NCBI GenBank assembly: GCA_036924085.1
Contig: JAVGWX010000002.1
Span: 155,724,816 to 155,788,815, forward strand
Direction: 5' to 3'
From: Ariolimax columbianus
Taxonomy: Eukaryota; Mollusca; Gastropoda; Stylommatophora; Arionidae
Length of the DNA: 64,000 bases
Shown: piece after piece, positions 42,207-53,034 of the stretch
Position numbering within the stretch: position 1 is the stretch's first letter
Layout of the letters: every line of letters starts with the position of its first letter
Position numbers and translations under genes: made by a program
Notes under the pieces: model-generated
What the model saw: only the letters and a program-made list of their open reading frames with translations
What the model was told of the DNA's origin: nothing
Databases searched by the model: none

Positions 42207-42956
42207 GTGAGGATACAGCAGCATGTGCAATATAGCGTAAAACATGGCCAGTCATTGTCGATTAGCACAGCGGAGGAACAACGAGATATTATTCGTTGTT
42301 TGTGGTCAAAGCGTGTGAAACCTTCTGAAATCTTCCGGAAAATGAGGGTTCAGTATGGGGACGGTTGTTTGAGTCACAGGAGAGTGTATGAATGGGTAGA
42401 AGGATTTTTGAGTCACAGGAGAGTGTATGAATGGGTAGAAATATGTTTGAGTCCCAGGAGAGTGTCTGAATGGGTAGAAAGATGTTTGAGTCACAGGAGA
42501 GTGTATGAATGGGTAGAAAGATGTTTGAGTCACAGGAGAGTGTATGAATGGGTAGAAAGATGTTTGAGTCACAGGAGAGTGTATGAATGGGTAGAAATAT
42601 GTTTGAGTCCCAGGAGAGTGTCTGAATGGGTAGAAAGATGTTTGAGTCACAGGAGAGTGTATGAATGGGTAGAAAGATGTTTGAGTCACAGGAGAGTGTA
42701 TGAATGGGTAGAAAGATTTCAAAACGGAAGACAAAACGTCATTGATGAACAGCGGCGTGGAAGACCAGCAAGCGTGGCAACTGACACAGTGAAACAGCAG
42801 ATCCTCCAATTAGTACGTTGCAACATGCAAGTCACAGTCACTGTCGATGAAATAGCCGTAGACTTCAAAATGAGTCACGGCGCTTTGCACAGACTTGTAC
42901 ATGATGACTTCCGTTTTAGGAAAGTGTGTAGCAGATGGATTCCAAGGCAGATGTGA
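42207..42956 (+). pseudogene. Mariner-type transposase N-terminal domain with expanded helix repeat
   Basis: This looks like the DNA-binding half of a Tc1/mariner-superfamily transposase (SETMAR/GVQW3-like). The start reads STAEEQRDIIRCLWSK, the end of the first helix-turn-helix region RKMRVQYGDG. The second helix region then contains LSHRRVYEWVERF, followed by a GRP motif (RRGRPAS) and a second HTH (TVDEIAVDFKMSHGALHRLV). The catalytic DDD part is absent; the frame stops after WIPRQM. The 13-residue piece CLSHRRVYEWVER is present nine times in tandem where relatives have one. No ATG lies upstream of the conserved start (the first in-frame ATG is at 42342), so this is a relic or a domain needing an upstream exon. 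Confidence 0.75.
42366..42718 (+). repeat. 39-bp in-frame minisatellite in mariner HTH
   Basis: Nine 39-bp units. Units 2-5 and 6-9 have the same pattern of variants (…WVEI, then CLSPRRVSEWVER, then two standard units), so a four-unit block of 156 bp was itself duplicated. Confidence 0.93.
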
Positions 42957-43019
42957 ACGAGGTAATGTAGACTGTGTCAAATTAGCTAAAGGTTACACCA
43001 ACATACTTTTTTTCCTAGA

Positions 43020-43140
43020 GGGCATCCTCAAGCTAGTAATGGACAGATGAACAAAGTGTGTTGGACATCCTCAAGCTAGTGGACAGATGAACAAAGTGGG
43101 TTGGACATCCTCAAGCTAATGGACAGATGAACAAAGGGTG
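43020..43140. repeat. About 36-bp array, 3 copies
   Basis: The phrases GGACATCCTCAAGCTA and GGACAGATGAACAAAG repeat three times just downstream of the transposase relic. Confidence 0.88.
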
Positions 43141-43295
43141 TTACCAGGTACGGGGACTATGTCGGAAAACAGACTTTCTGGTTCACGCTCTTGTAAAAAT
43201 GTAATTAATAAAACTGCTGTTACTGAATGACAGTCACTCGTATGTTTTAATCACTTGGAAAACATACGCTCCAGATAGTAGACAATAAGGTACCG

Positions 43296-43390
43296 AAATG
43301 AGAAATCCGGAGTCGAACCGTGGATTTACAGGTTATGGTTGAACCTTACAGCAAAGAAAGACATGAGCTACGGTATTATGCTAACTAGAG
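43296..43390 (-). mobile_element. Possible tRNA-derived SINE fragment
   Basis: On the minus strand a perfect-looking B box GGTTCGACTCC (43309-43319) lies about 50 bp after a TAGCTCATG segment that may be a weak A box. The fold is not confirmed and only one copy is seen. Confidence 0.4.
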
Positions 43391-43424
43391 ACCCAACAAA
43401 TATTTCAATGTCCACTTAACTTGT

Positions 43425-43500
43425 ACCAAAAACTTGCAACTGTTACCTTGTACCAAATACCTGCAACTGTTATCTTGTACCAATTACTTGCAATTGTGCT
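43425..43500. repeat. 27-bp minisatellite, about 3 copies
   Basis: TTGTACCAAATACCTGCAAC-type units, three in a row. Confidence 0.85.
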
Positions 43501-43739
43501 GGCGTATAGACTTAGATCGATCAAGGCAAATTGGTAGATAATATCACCGATGAGAGGTCACACAATAACCTTTATATGACTGTTTTGTTAATACCAAAAT
43601 GTAACTTTTACTTTAAATAGCGGTACTAGTATATTCCTTGTTTCTGTGAATGTTGTATTTACTTTGTTTATATATTGGTCTCATTAGTTCTATTTGTTTC
43701 AGTGAATATTGCGTTACTTCAATTTGAAACGACCATTGT

Positions 43740-43860
43740 CCCTTGCTTGTACTAGGTCGACAGTAGGGTCTATGTATGCGTGTGTGTGTGTGTGTGTGCA
43801 TGCGTGCGTGCGTGTGTGTGTGGGTGGATGTGTGTGTTGGTGGGTGTGGGTGTGTGTGTT
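43740..43860. repeat. Dispersed segment plus (GT)n
   Basis: TAGGTCGACAGTA-GGTCTATG followed by (TG)n. The same wording recurs at 44703-44760, so this is a duplicated or dispersed unit. Confidence 0.7.
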
Positions 43861-43869
43861 CTACAGTTG

Positions 43870-45720
43870 ATGCCGGATACTGCAGTAGGTCATGGCTGGT
43901 ATCCTTAGCATCAATATTATTTTGACGCGGTCACGAATTCGCTAGCCAGGTCTTGCGATTCGCTTCCCAGATCCGCTTGTGTCAGACGTGCTGTTTTGCG
44001 GCGAAATTCAGAAGAGTAAGCGATCTCATGGTGGCTAAAAGTAACGATTCAAAAACACGCCTAACACTTCTCTCTCTTCTCACCTCACTCTGCTTCATTT
44101 GACTCTGTCCTACAGTCACACTCTTGCACAACTGTCACACGCGCCCTTATGGTGACGCCCTTCCATCGCACTTTGGTTGGGCTAGCTTCTGAGGGCGCAC
44201 AAACCTAGTATAGGTACATACAGATGCACACATGCATCCAAGCACTGGTTTATGCGTCCTGGTATCGCCCAATGGACTACGGTCTGGGGTGGATAATGGC
44301 GCGCCTCCGCCAGTAGAAACTAGTGAGGCAAACATCTAAGCAACAACAACACGCCTAACACTTCACTAAAAGTCTTGGTACAGTTAGGGCCTGATAGCTG
44401 GAAAACTGTTGTGCAAAACTAAACCATTTGACGTAACTATGCGAGACAAGCATGTGACGAACACATGTACGTAAAGGTTCAGCGTTGTGCGAGACATCCA
44501 GAAAGACGGCAGATGAACAAAGGAGACAGGCTAGGACAGCTTGTGAAATAAAACCTTGAAATGAAGCAAACATTTCTCACCCACACTGTCCAAGATTTGT
44601 CCAGACACGCATATGACTCTCCAGTGCACGCCCATGTACTAACGGACTTGTTCCAAATAGTTGAACAGAGAAAGTGATCATCACTGGTGATGACTTGTTT
44701 GTTCTAGGTCGACAGTATGGTCTATGTATGTGTGTATGTGTGTGTGTGTGTGTGTGCATGTGTAATTTCGATAGGAATGAACACATATGTATGAATCTCA
44801 TCTCCTGCTTAGTGACTTTGGCCGGTATTCCAGAATGCTAGGCCACAGGGAAGCATGCTGACGTTATAAAGACAAAGCCACTGCCGTAGAGAAGGAAGTG
44901 TTAGATGTCGTTGAAGTAGTCTCAGCTGTTAGTGAACATGGAATGGAGTTACCAATTCTCGTTCTCGCATAGTGTTTTCCTTATCAATGTGTGTACCTAT
45001 TTATAGCTTGGTAGAATGGATCTAGTCGGTGCGGGGTTTGAACCCACTACTATTCCCGTGGAAAACAAGTGCTTTACAAACTATCATTGAAATGCTCAAT
45101 CACATTGCTTGTTTTCCATCGATGCTTTAGATGTTTTAGCAATAATGGCAGTGTGTTTCTGCAACGTCCCTATAGTGTGCATGTGAAACTTTTAGTTCGA
45201 ATCCCAAGTCCTAATGAGGTTTTAAATTGTTTTAAAATAAAATTACAGTTTGTTAACAAATAACTGAACTTAAAAACAAAAGATTACAGATGTATACTTT
45301 CTGTTTTGTCATGTCCGTGTTCTGTATCCTTTAAATTTTAACACGCCCCGCCGAGAGGTTAAGGCCTTTCTGAATCCAGTTGGTCCTATATCGAAATCAG
45401 ATTCTATATCAGGAACAAGATGTTTCTTACTGTCAATGATTCAGAATTAATGCATCTCAGAAACCACAACAACAACGAACTGGTCAGCCGGGCAAAAGCA
45501 TTCACATGACTAGTTCACTCCACATCATGCTATGGTGCGAAAATAGGAATGAGCTGGAGCATCGACTAACCACAGAGACAACTAGCAAAGTGTCAGTTAA
45601 GAAAAGGCAACAAATGGAACAATAACAACTGAATGTTCCGTTTAAACAGACTTAGATACAGCGACACGCAGAAACTGGTGAAGTATATTATGAAAAGCTC
45701 ATTCATTTACATTATTCGGA
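43870..45720. other. No gene recognised
   Basis: This includes a second ACACGCCTAACACTTC phrase (44054 and 44349) and the dispersed (GT)n-flanking unit at 44703. A B-box-like GGGTTCAAACCCC on the minus strand near 45037-45050 is isolated. No protein similarity is seen. Confidence 0.35.
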
Positions 45721-45721
45721 T

Positions 45722-46070
45722 TGTGAACCTGCCACAGCAGACATTACCGTCAGGGATAAAGTCTCAGAGATCAGACCTGACTGTGAACCGGCCACTGCCG
45801 CCCGGGATAAAGTCTCAGAGATCAGACCTGACTGTGAACCTGCCACAGCAGACATTACCGTCAGGGATAAAGTCTCAGAGATCAGACCTGACTGTGAACC
45901 TGCCACTGCCGCCCGGGATAAAGTCTCAGAGATCAGACCTGACTGTGAACCTGCCACTGCCGTCCGGGATAAAGTCTCAGAGATCAGACCTGACTGTGAA
46001 CCTGCCACTGCCGTCCGGGTAAAGTCTCAGAGATCAGACCTGACTGTGAACCGGCGGATGCAGACACTGC
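45722..46070. repeat. 51/60-bp two-variant minisatellite, about 7 copies
   Basis: Each unit ends in GGATAAAGTCTCAGAGATCA-GACCTGA. Variants of 60 bp (with a CAGCAGACATTACCGTCA insert) and 51 bp alternate, then the 51-bp form dominates. Both lengths are multiples of three, giving shadow frames on both strands. Confidence 0.94.
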
Positions 46071-46102
46071 GGCTTGGTTAAAACCTTAGCAATTAGCCTT
46101 AC

Positions 46103-46265
46103 CTTTGATCAGAAGTAGACTGCGATGAGTTTCCTTACACAATGTCATGAATTCTCTGTTAGTCCGAGGTACTCTTTTCAAAAATCGTTTGGCACGTTTC
46201 CAGTTTTTGAGAAGGGGCTCCCAAGTCGCAGTGTCTGTGCAGAGGTTTCCACTTGTCACACCTAC
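46103..46265 (-). CDS. Orphan candidate exon, unknown gene
   Basis: On the minus strand an acceptor-like TTGTTTGTAG and a consensus donor (ATCAAAG then GTAAGG) bound about 160 nt. They are open as a basic, unrecognised peptide containing WEPLLKNWKRAKRFLKRVPR and KETHRSLLLIK. No partner exon was identified, so it is speculative. Confidence 0.3.
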
Positions 46266-47004
46266 AAACAAGTGAATCAGACTATGTTTGGTTGTGTCCT
46301 GTATGGAAGACTAGAGGTAGGAAGACTGTGCGGTGTTTCCGTATCGGGAAGCTCTCAGTCTCGAGATGCAGTTAAAGCAGGCAGTATAGCAAAGTTCGGC
46401 AACCATAGTGTTGTATAAGGTTTCGTTCTAAACGAGTAGTGGACTTGCAAATTGAAAGCTGGTATCGTTGTTAAGGCCAGAGCTGTCCAGCGCAGTGCAA
46501 GTCTTGTCGGCAAGAGGGCAACGGCTCTGTTACTCCGTTGTAAATCATCTTCGCCTGCGATGTGCAACAGCATAAAACAATAAGCCAATTCTCGATTTAT
46601 AGCTGAGTAAACTACAGCCTATTTCTCCGTCAAACGAACCCGTTACATGGGCTATAGAATGCAGGTGTTCTAGCTACTCTGCGACATGATAATAACCTGA
46701 AATGGTCATCCGAGCCAAGATGTTGCAGAACTGTAAATACCGAACTCATGGATGCAGCTATTTTGTATGGCTTAGCTGCCCTGATATAACCAAACGGACT
46801 GTCTGTAGTTGAAAATAGAATGCCTTCGATTTAAAAAAGATGAAATCCTCAAATATCAACTCTATTACCATTATTACAGTGCTCTCCCCTGAACTTGCCG
46901 ACGAGACACACCTGTCTCAGGTAATCTCCTTGTCATGTGTCTCAATAATCTAACAAGACATTTGTTGTCAAATATTGTGTCTGTCCAGCTTGTCCCTTCT
47001 GCGT

Positions 47005-47400
47005 ATTCTAACTCTCTCACTGTCTTTCTCTCTCTAATCCTCATCCTCTTTCTCTGTCTCTCTCTAATTCTCTCTATTTATCTCTCCCTCTTTAATTCCC
47101 ACTTTTTTATGCCTTTCTATGTCATTCTCCATCTCTCTCTCTCTCCCTCTCTCTCTCTCTCACTCTCTTTCCTACACTATCTCTGTCCCTTAAACACGTT
47201 CTATACTTCACTCTTGCTGTTTCTCTCTATTTTCTATCTTTCTTTCTCTCTCTCATTATTATGTTCATTTACTTTGTCACTCTAACCTTTTACTTTCTCA
47301 CACTCTACCTATTTCACTTTACTTCATTTCTGACTCTCCCTCTGTAACCTTTGGCATCTACTTCTCTCTGCTTGACTGACTGTCTCCCTCTCTCCCACTC
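47005..47400. repeat. (CT)n-rich tract
   Basis: About 400 bp of imperfect TCTC/CTTT pyrimidine repeats on the plus strand. Confidence 0.88.
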
Positions 47401-47514
47401 TTTACTGCGTGTATTCACTTCAAATAATTATTCATCGATATTACTCAGTGCCTCTGAATTGAAAGGAGTCCAGATGCTACTTATTCAAAACAGCACCGAC
47501 GGCCAATGGCTGAA

Positions 47515-47605
47515 ATATATATGTGTGTGTGTGTATGTATGTGTGTGTGAGTGTATATGTTAGTGTGAGTGTGTGTGAGTGTGTGTGAGTGTGTGTGTAT
47601 CTGTA
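47515..47605. repeat. (GT)n microsatellite
   Basis: GTGTGTGT with GTAT and GAGT interruptions. Confidence 0.9.
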
Positions 47606-47644
47606 TGTGTAGTAATAACTATAGAAAAGATACAAAATGAACGC

Positions 47645-47765
47645 TAGCTAAATCACTTGCACAAGGCATTGTTCCAACGGGATTGGAAAGATGCAGAAGT
47701 ATTTATTCAAAAATGGCAAATAATCAGATCCAACAAATTATAGACTGGTGAGTTTTACGAGCATT
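47645..47765 (+). mobile_element. CR1-like LINE fragment
   Basis: About 120 bp align by eye with 59675-59780 of the CR1-like element (TTGTTCCA-CGGGATTGGAAA, TTATTCAAAAA-GGCAAA). They carry the start of the reverse transcriptase (GIVP). The fragment is cut off at the junction with the RNase H LINE that follows. Confidence 0.7.
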
Positions 47766-47767
47766 GG

Positions 47768-49612
47768 CTGTAGTTAAAATGGACAAGAAACTGACATGGA
47801 GGGAACGCATACAGGAGATAGACCAAAAAGCAACCAGAAAACTATCCCTCATGAAGAAGCTGGCCGGAACAAGCTGGGGTGCAAATAGCAACATCCTTTA
47901 AAATGTATACACTGGCACAGTCAGACCAGTACTTGAATACGGCATGATAGCCTGGACCCCAGCATCAAAAACAAACATGGAACGCCTAAACAAAATTCAA
48001 AGCTCGGGCTTAAGAATAATAACAGGAAGAATGAAGACTACACCAATCCAGAAAATGAAAACATACACAAATATAAGACCCCTAAATACTAGACGATGGG
48101 AAAGAGTGCTGACACATAGTGAAAAGATGCTACGTATGCCTGGTCATCCCATACATTTCAAACTGAAACGCCCAAAAAACGATGCCTATTACCAGTTGAA
48201 CCGAAGAGAGCAGGTCGTTGTCTTCAGACTTCGCACTGGCCACAATAGACTGAGGTACCACCTATTCAACAAATTGAAGATAGGTGGTACCGACGAATGC
48301 CCGTGCGGTACTGGTAAAATGACCGCTGAACATCTGCTGCAGAACTGCCCGACATACGAGGATCAGAGAGAGCAGATGTGGCCATCACCAGTGGAACTGC
48401 AAGACAAGCTCTATGGCAGTGGCGGCGACAGCCTCAGGATGACCGCCGCTTTTTTCGAAAAAATAATGGTTACTGTCTGACTGCGTACGAAGAAGAAGAA
48501 GAAGAAACTGAAACGCCCAGTTAAAAAATAGGCTAAAGAGAACCAGCTTCATCCATATATCCGACCACCTACACTAAAAATATGGAGAACAAATTCTCAA
48601 CCAACCTACAGAAATAGAAATGCTTATTAACTATGAAGAGCCAAACTGCAACATAAACAACATCGAAATAAATACAGAGATCCCAGGAATCAGAAGAAAA
48701 TACAAACACTGTGTCCACGAGCTGAAAAGTTTAGCACAAAAATGATTGAGGAGAAATATAATACCAAGGAATGGACACAGGTGTACACAGATGGTTCAAC
48801 AGAGGGGGCATGCTGAAACGGGAGAGGAGGCATATTCATAAGACACAAAAGTGGAAATATAACAGAAGGAGCCCTCCTAACAGGAAAGTTGTCCACAAAC
48901 CTCAGAGCAGAATCGATGGCCTTCCTGCGAGCACTGAGAATACTTCAAACAGAAAGGCAACCTCCAACAAAATTAGATGTATTCACGGACTGCAGAGTAC
49001 TATTAGAGACAATACAAAAAACAAATAACGAACCACTGTTATCAGAGATCAGAACGGAACTAGGAAAACTCCAGAGATCCTCAACAATAGCGCTCCAGTG
49101 GCTACCCTCCCATTGCTGAATCACGGGAAACGAGAGAGCTGATGCTCTGGCAAAAGATGGCAGCAAAAAGGCACCATTTAATCATCGAGTACCATACAGA
49201 GAAATCAAGAGTATCATCAGAAATCAATATATACAACAATGGAGAGAAGACAGAAACATAAGCAGTACGCCAGACCCAATTTACCAACTCAAAAGAAATC
49301 AACAAACTACCTTATTTCGCCTGAGAACTGGACACTGCAGACTACTAGAACATCTTTACCGACTGAAGATCTCACACACCGATGAGTGCCCATGTGGAAC
49401 AGGATGCCAGAACCCTTAGCATATTCTACAGGAATGCCCAATTTATAAGGAAATGAGAGGCAGACCTGGCCAGAGGGTGCGGAGCTGAGACAAAAGCTGT
49501 GGGGCAGCCGCTCCGACCTGGTGAAGACTACAGACTTCATCATGGCAACTGGCCTGCAAATATAGCATGACCAAAAGATCCTGAACGCAAAGAAGAACAA
49601 GAAAGAGCAGGG
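47768..49612 (+). mobile_element. RNase H-bearing (I-group-like) LINE, 3' half, decayed
   Basis: It encodes the reverse-transcriptase thumb (DKKLTWRERI, then VYTGTVRPVLEYGMIAW, LNKIQSSGLRIITG). After an interruption comes an RNase H domain: YTDGST near 48785, an acidic RAESMAFLRAL near 48903, FTDCRVLLETI near 48982 and LQWLPSHC...GNERADALAK near 49095-49155. A C-terminal Cys/His knuckle follows (CPCGTGC near 49388-49408). Stops and frameshifts are frequent. It is interrupted at 48175-48504 by a younger relative. A non-LTR element with a C-terminal RNase H suggests the I superclade (inference from domain order). Confidence 0.82.
48175..48504 (+). mobile_element. Nested 5'-truncated RNase H LINE copy with 15-bp TSD
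   Basis: This 330-bp insert holds only the last about 100 codons of an RNase H LINE (YYQLNRREQVVVFRLRTG, then the knuckle CPCGTGKMTAEHLLQNC, ending FFEKIMVTV and stop) and a (GAA)n tail. AAACTGAAACGCCCA is present on both sides (48160-48174, 48505-48519). Removing the insert and one copy restores the older LINE's frame through LKRP. The insert closely matches the reverse complement of 63151-63480. Confidence 0.9.
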
Positions 49613-49639
49613 TAATGTAAATAAAACTGGTTGTATACA

Positions 49640-50870
49640 GACTCTGCAGAGTATTCTAAACCAGTATAAAGAAGCTAAGTAGGATTAGATTGTTTGACCG
49701 GATAGGTCTAGATTTATGTAAGATTATATTATAATGTATTGTTTTAGTTTATATTAGATTAAGTTCTTAATGTTGAATATTAATTAGTTTAGATTGTGTT
49801 ATGCTAGGTTAGATTAGATTGGTATAGATTAGACAACACTACATTATATTGCAGTTATTTCACATTATATCACATTTGAAATAGGTTATATTATATTATG
49901 TTAAATACGTTTAAGTTAGGTTAGATTAGAGCAAGTAAGTTTAGATTAGATTAGTTTAAATATATGATTATATATGATTATATACGATTAGATGAAATTA
50001 GATGAAATTAGACGAAATTCGAATAAATTAGATGAAATTAGAAGACATTATATTAAATTAGATAGTAAATTAGATTACATTATATTAAACTAAATTATAA
50101 TAGGTTAGATTAGACTAGATCATTTCAAACTGGGTTAGATTAGATTATGCTAGAGATGAGTAGATTATGATATATTAGGTTAAATTAGACTAGATCAGAC
50201 TCGGTTAGATTAGATTATATTTGATTATCCTCCGTTACATTAGATTTGACTAGGAGCGCGCATCTGAATGGCTTGGATGTCTGTCTGTTGACAAGTATGA
50301 CAGCCGATCGAATCATTGGTTAGGTAAGGGATATGTTGTTTTCTATTGGAGGTGAAATAAGCAAACATGTCCAGCACATGGCGTGTGGACAGCCGTGGCG
50401 AAGCGGCCTTTAGTTCTCAGCCTAAAAACCCGTCAACTAAGCCATCAATGGGAATAAAGTCGTAGGATGACATATTAGATACGATTATATTGCACTAGAT
50501 TACATTTTTTCATGTTATATACATTAGCCTACATTAGCTTAAATTATCGTAGATTAGATAACACAAATTAACATTACATTAGATTAGATCAAATTCAATT
50601 AGAATATATTAGATCAAATAAATTAGAACGTATTATTTCAAATCGAGTGAGGTGGGACTAGACTAGACTAGACTAGACTAGACTAGACTAGACTAGACTA
50701 GACTAGATTAGACTAGACTAGACTAGATTAGATTAGACATGATTAGATTAGATTAGATTAGATTAGATTAGATTAGATTAGATTAAGCTATAATGTATTC
50801 GATTAGATTAGATTACATTACATTGATTTAGATTACTTTGCATTAAATTACATTAGAAAAAAAGGCAGAT
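49640..50870. repeat. Pentanucleotide field (GATTA/GACTA)
   Basis: More than 1 kb of degenerate TTAGA-type pentamers, becoming perfect (GACTA)n at about 50657-50705 and (GATTA)n at about 50740-50785. An unrelated island lies at about 50250-50470. Confidence 0.9.
50250..50470 (+). other. Non-repetitive island inside pentamer field
   Basis: About 220 bp of GC-richer sequence. It contains GCCGTGGCGAAGCGGCC (50391-50407), which fits a pol III A box (TGGCGAAGCGG). No B box is seen. It could be a SINE insertion. Confidence 0.3.
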
Positions 50871-50879
50871 TTCTACAAG

Positions 50880-51490
50880 CCACCCCCTTATCCTATTACG
50901 TCAGACCAGCAGCAGGATACGTCCTGTCCGTGTTGGTTTACCGGAACGCACCCATTACACGAAATGAGCAAACGCAGGTAAACTATTTAGGACCTACCTT
51001 ACTCTAAGAATATATTAATCCAGGTGAACGAACGGGTAAAACCCCCATTTGTAAGGCGCGTGATGCAACTAGGAGATGTAGAGAAATTCTTCGTGGAAAA
51101 GAAGATTGTAATATGAGTGGAGAAACAGAAACATGACCTTGGATTAGCCAAGTTCAAAGCTTGACAAATGGATATTAGTTACAACTGCATCTGTACTTTG
51201 TTCTGTTTTTGTCCAGACGCTAGATGATGCTGGTAGACTTACATGTTTATGTAAGTATATGGGGATTTGATCCTCAATAGATGACATAGAGAGGGGCTTG
51301 TGTGGATGGGAGTGGGCGTATATGGGGATTTGTAAAGTCATTTAGATCAAGTAGCTTTTAACGTACAATGGAGGCTTTCAAGTGGGCTTACGAATATATT
51401 ATGTGTAAATCAATAAACTGTATATGGCCTTCAACAAATTATTGGAGGTTCAACTGGTTCATTATTTGCTGAAGCTGATAGATTTGATAT
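50880..51490. other. No recognisable gene
   Basis: Two copies of a TATATGGGGATTTG phrase lie near 51256 and 51310. There is otherwise nothing assignable. Confidence 0.35.
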
Positions 51491-51497
51491 CGTAATC

Positions 51498-51648
51498 GTC
51501 TTCGTACGCTCTGTCAGACGTCGTCTTCGTACGCTCTGTCAGACGTCGTCTTCGTACGCTCTGTCAGACGTCGTCTTCGTACGCTCTGTCAGACGTCGTC
51601 TTCGTACGCTCTGTCAGACGTCGTCTTCGTACGCTCTGTCAGATGTCG
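51498..51648. repeat. 25-bp minisatellite, 6 copies
   Basis: Nearly perfect units of CGTCTTCGTACGCTCTGTCA plus GACGT. It is rich in CG dinucleotides compared with its surroundings. Confidence 0.95.
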
Positions 51649-51679
51649 ACTTGAACGTCCACCTTCCCATTTCACGTCG

Positions 51680-51722
51680 GGATATAAGAAAAGCCACTGT
51701 AACCCGCTACCAAAGAAACTTT
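51680..51722 (+). repeat. Dispersed repeat family, copy 3 (partial)
   Basis: GCCACTGTAACCCGCTACC followed by AAAGAAAC. The same phrase occurs in the family copies at 16548 and 30037. Confidence 0.6.
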
Positions 51723-51814
51723 CAGAGTTCGCTCAACTCAGAATGTAGCTTCGAACAAAAACAAGGCCTCCATCTCACGTGTACAAACATGTCTATCTTT
51801 CCACAACTTTTATA

Positions 51815-51861
51815 TTCACACACACTCTTGCTTGCACACGCGCACATACGCACGCACCCAT

Positions 51862-51922
<61 letters not shown>

Positions 51923-52460
51923 TATATACAACAGAAACAATGGATCAAAAATAGATCAGGACGGAACAGAAAATAAACAGTAATAGAGTTCAAGAAGAAG
52001 AAGAAGAAGAAGAAGAAGAAGAAGAAGAATGTATATAAACAATAAAAGAAAAGAATCAACAGAAATAGATTAAAATAAAGAAATTAGAGAATAAGTTGAA
52101 GTTAAATTACAACGTATGAAGAAGAAGAAAAGGCAGAAGAGGAAACAGAAGAAGAAGAAGAAGAAGAAGAAGAAGAATAAGAAGAAGAAGAGGAGGATAA
52201 TGATGATGATGAAGAACAAGAAGAACAATAAATAGAACAAGAAAAAGACAAACGAGAAGAAGAAGCAGGAGCAGAAGTAAAAGAAGAAGAAGAAGAAGAA
52301 GAAAAAGAAGAAGAAAAAGAAGAGAAGAAGAAGAAAAAGAAGAGTAGAAGAAGAAGAAGAAGAAGAAGAAAAAGAAGAGAAGAAGAAGAAAAAGAAGAGT
52401 AGAAGAAGAAGAAGAAGAAGAAGAAAAAGAAGAGCAGAAGAAGAAGTAAACGAAGAGCAG
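51815..52460. repeat. (CA)n, (TA)n and (AAG)n tracts
   Basis: CA/TA repeats at 51815-51930, (AAG)n at 51992-52030, then about 360 bp of imperfect AAG/GAAGAA up to 52460. Shadow frames are Ser/Leu/Phe-rich. Confidence 0.95.
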
Positions 52461-52464
52461 AAGA

Positions 52465-53025
52465 AGAGAAGAAATTCTTGAGCGCAAATAGTTATCTCAA
52501 AAAGATGTGACAAGCATATCCGTTTTCGTAGAACTACCCAAATAGAATCTATCACGGTCAGTGGTCGGTCTGCTATTTATAGATCTGTTGTCGTGCTTAC
52601 CATGTACAAGCTACCAGATCCTTGTTTTTCTCGAATGGGCATGAAGTTTCCAAATGTAACAGGAGACGCTAGTCATTTCATAAAGCTAAATATGAAGTAT
52701 AGACAAAACACAGGAAACTAAGACCTGCCTGACGGGTCAAGGGAAACACGCTGATCCAGACCTCACCTCATGTCCTTGTCGTGGTTCCTGAATACAGGCT
52801 GTGTCCGAGCGGCCTGTCCAACCACGTGTAGGTCGAGACTGATTCTTATAGGGGTGAGGTTTCTGAGGAAAATCGAATAGCACTACAACCAGGTGGACAT
52901 CCGTCCACCTACAAAAGCATACTTCAGGATGTAAGAATTCCAAATGTAATCAAATAAACGTTGTAAGTTGAAATACCCTTATATTATAGTACGAGCGGTT
53001 TTCATAACAGCACAGTAACAAATCT
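52465..53025. other. No recognisable gene
   Basis: This contains GTGTCCGAGCGGCC (52800-52813), which resembles a tRNA A-box region, but no clear B box follows. Confidence 0.35.
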
Positions 53026-53034
53026 TTCTGGTCT

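Noticed and set aside
52800..52860. tRNA or SINE head at GTGTCCGAGCGGCC
   Set aside because: Only the A-box region looks convincing; no B box at the right spacing and no second copy.
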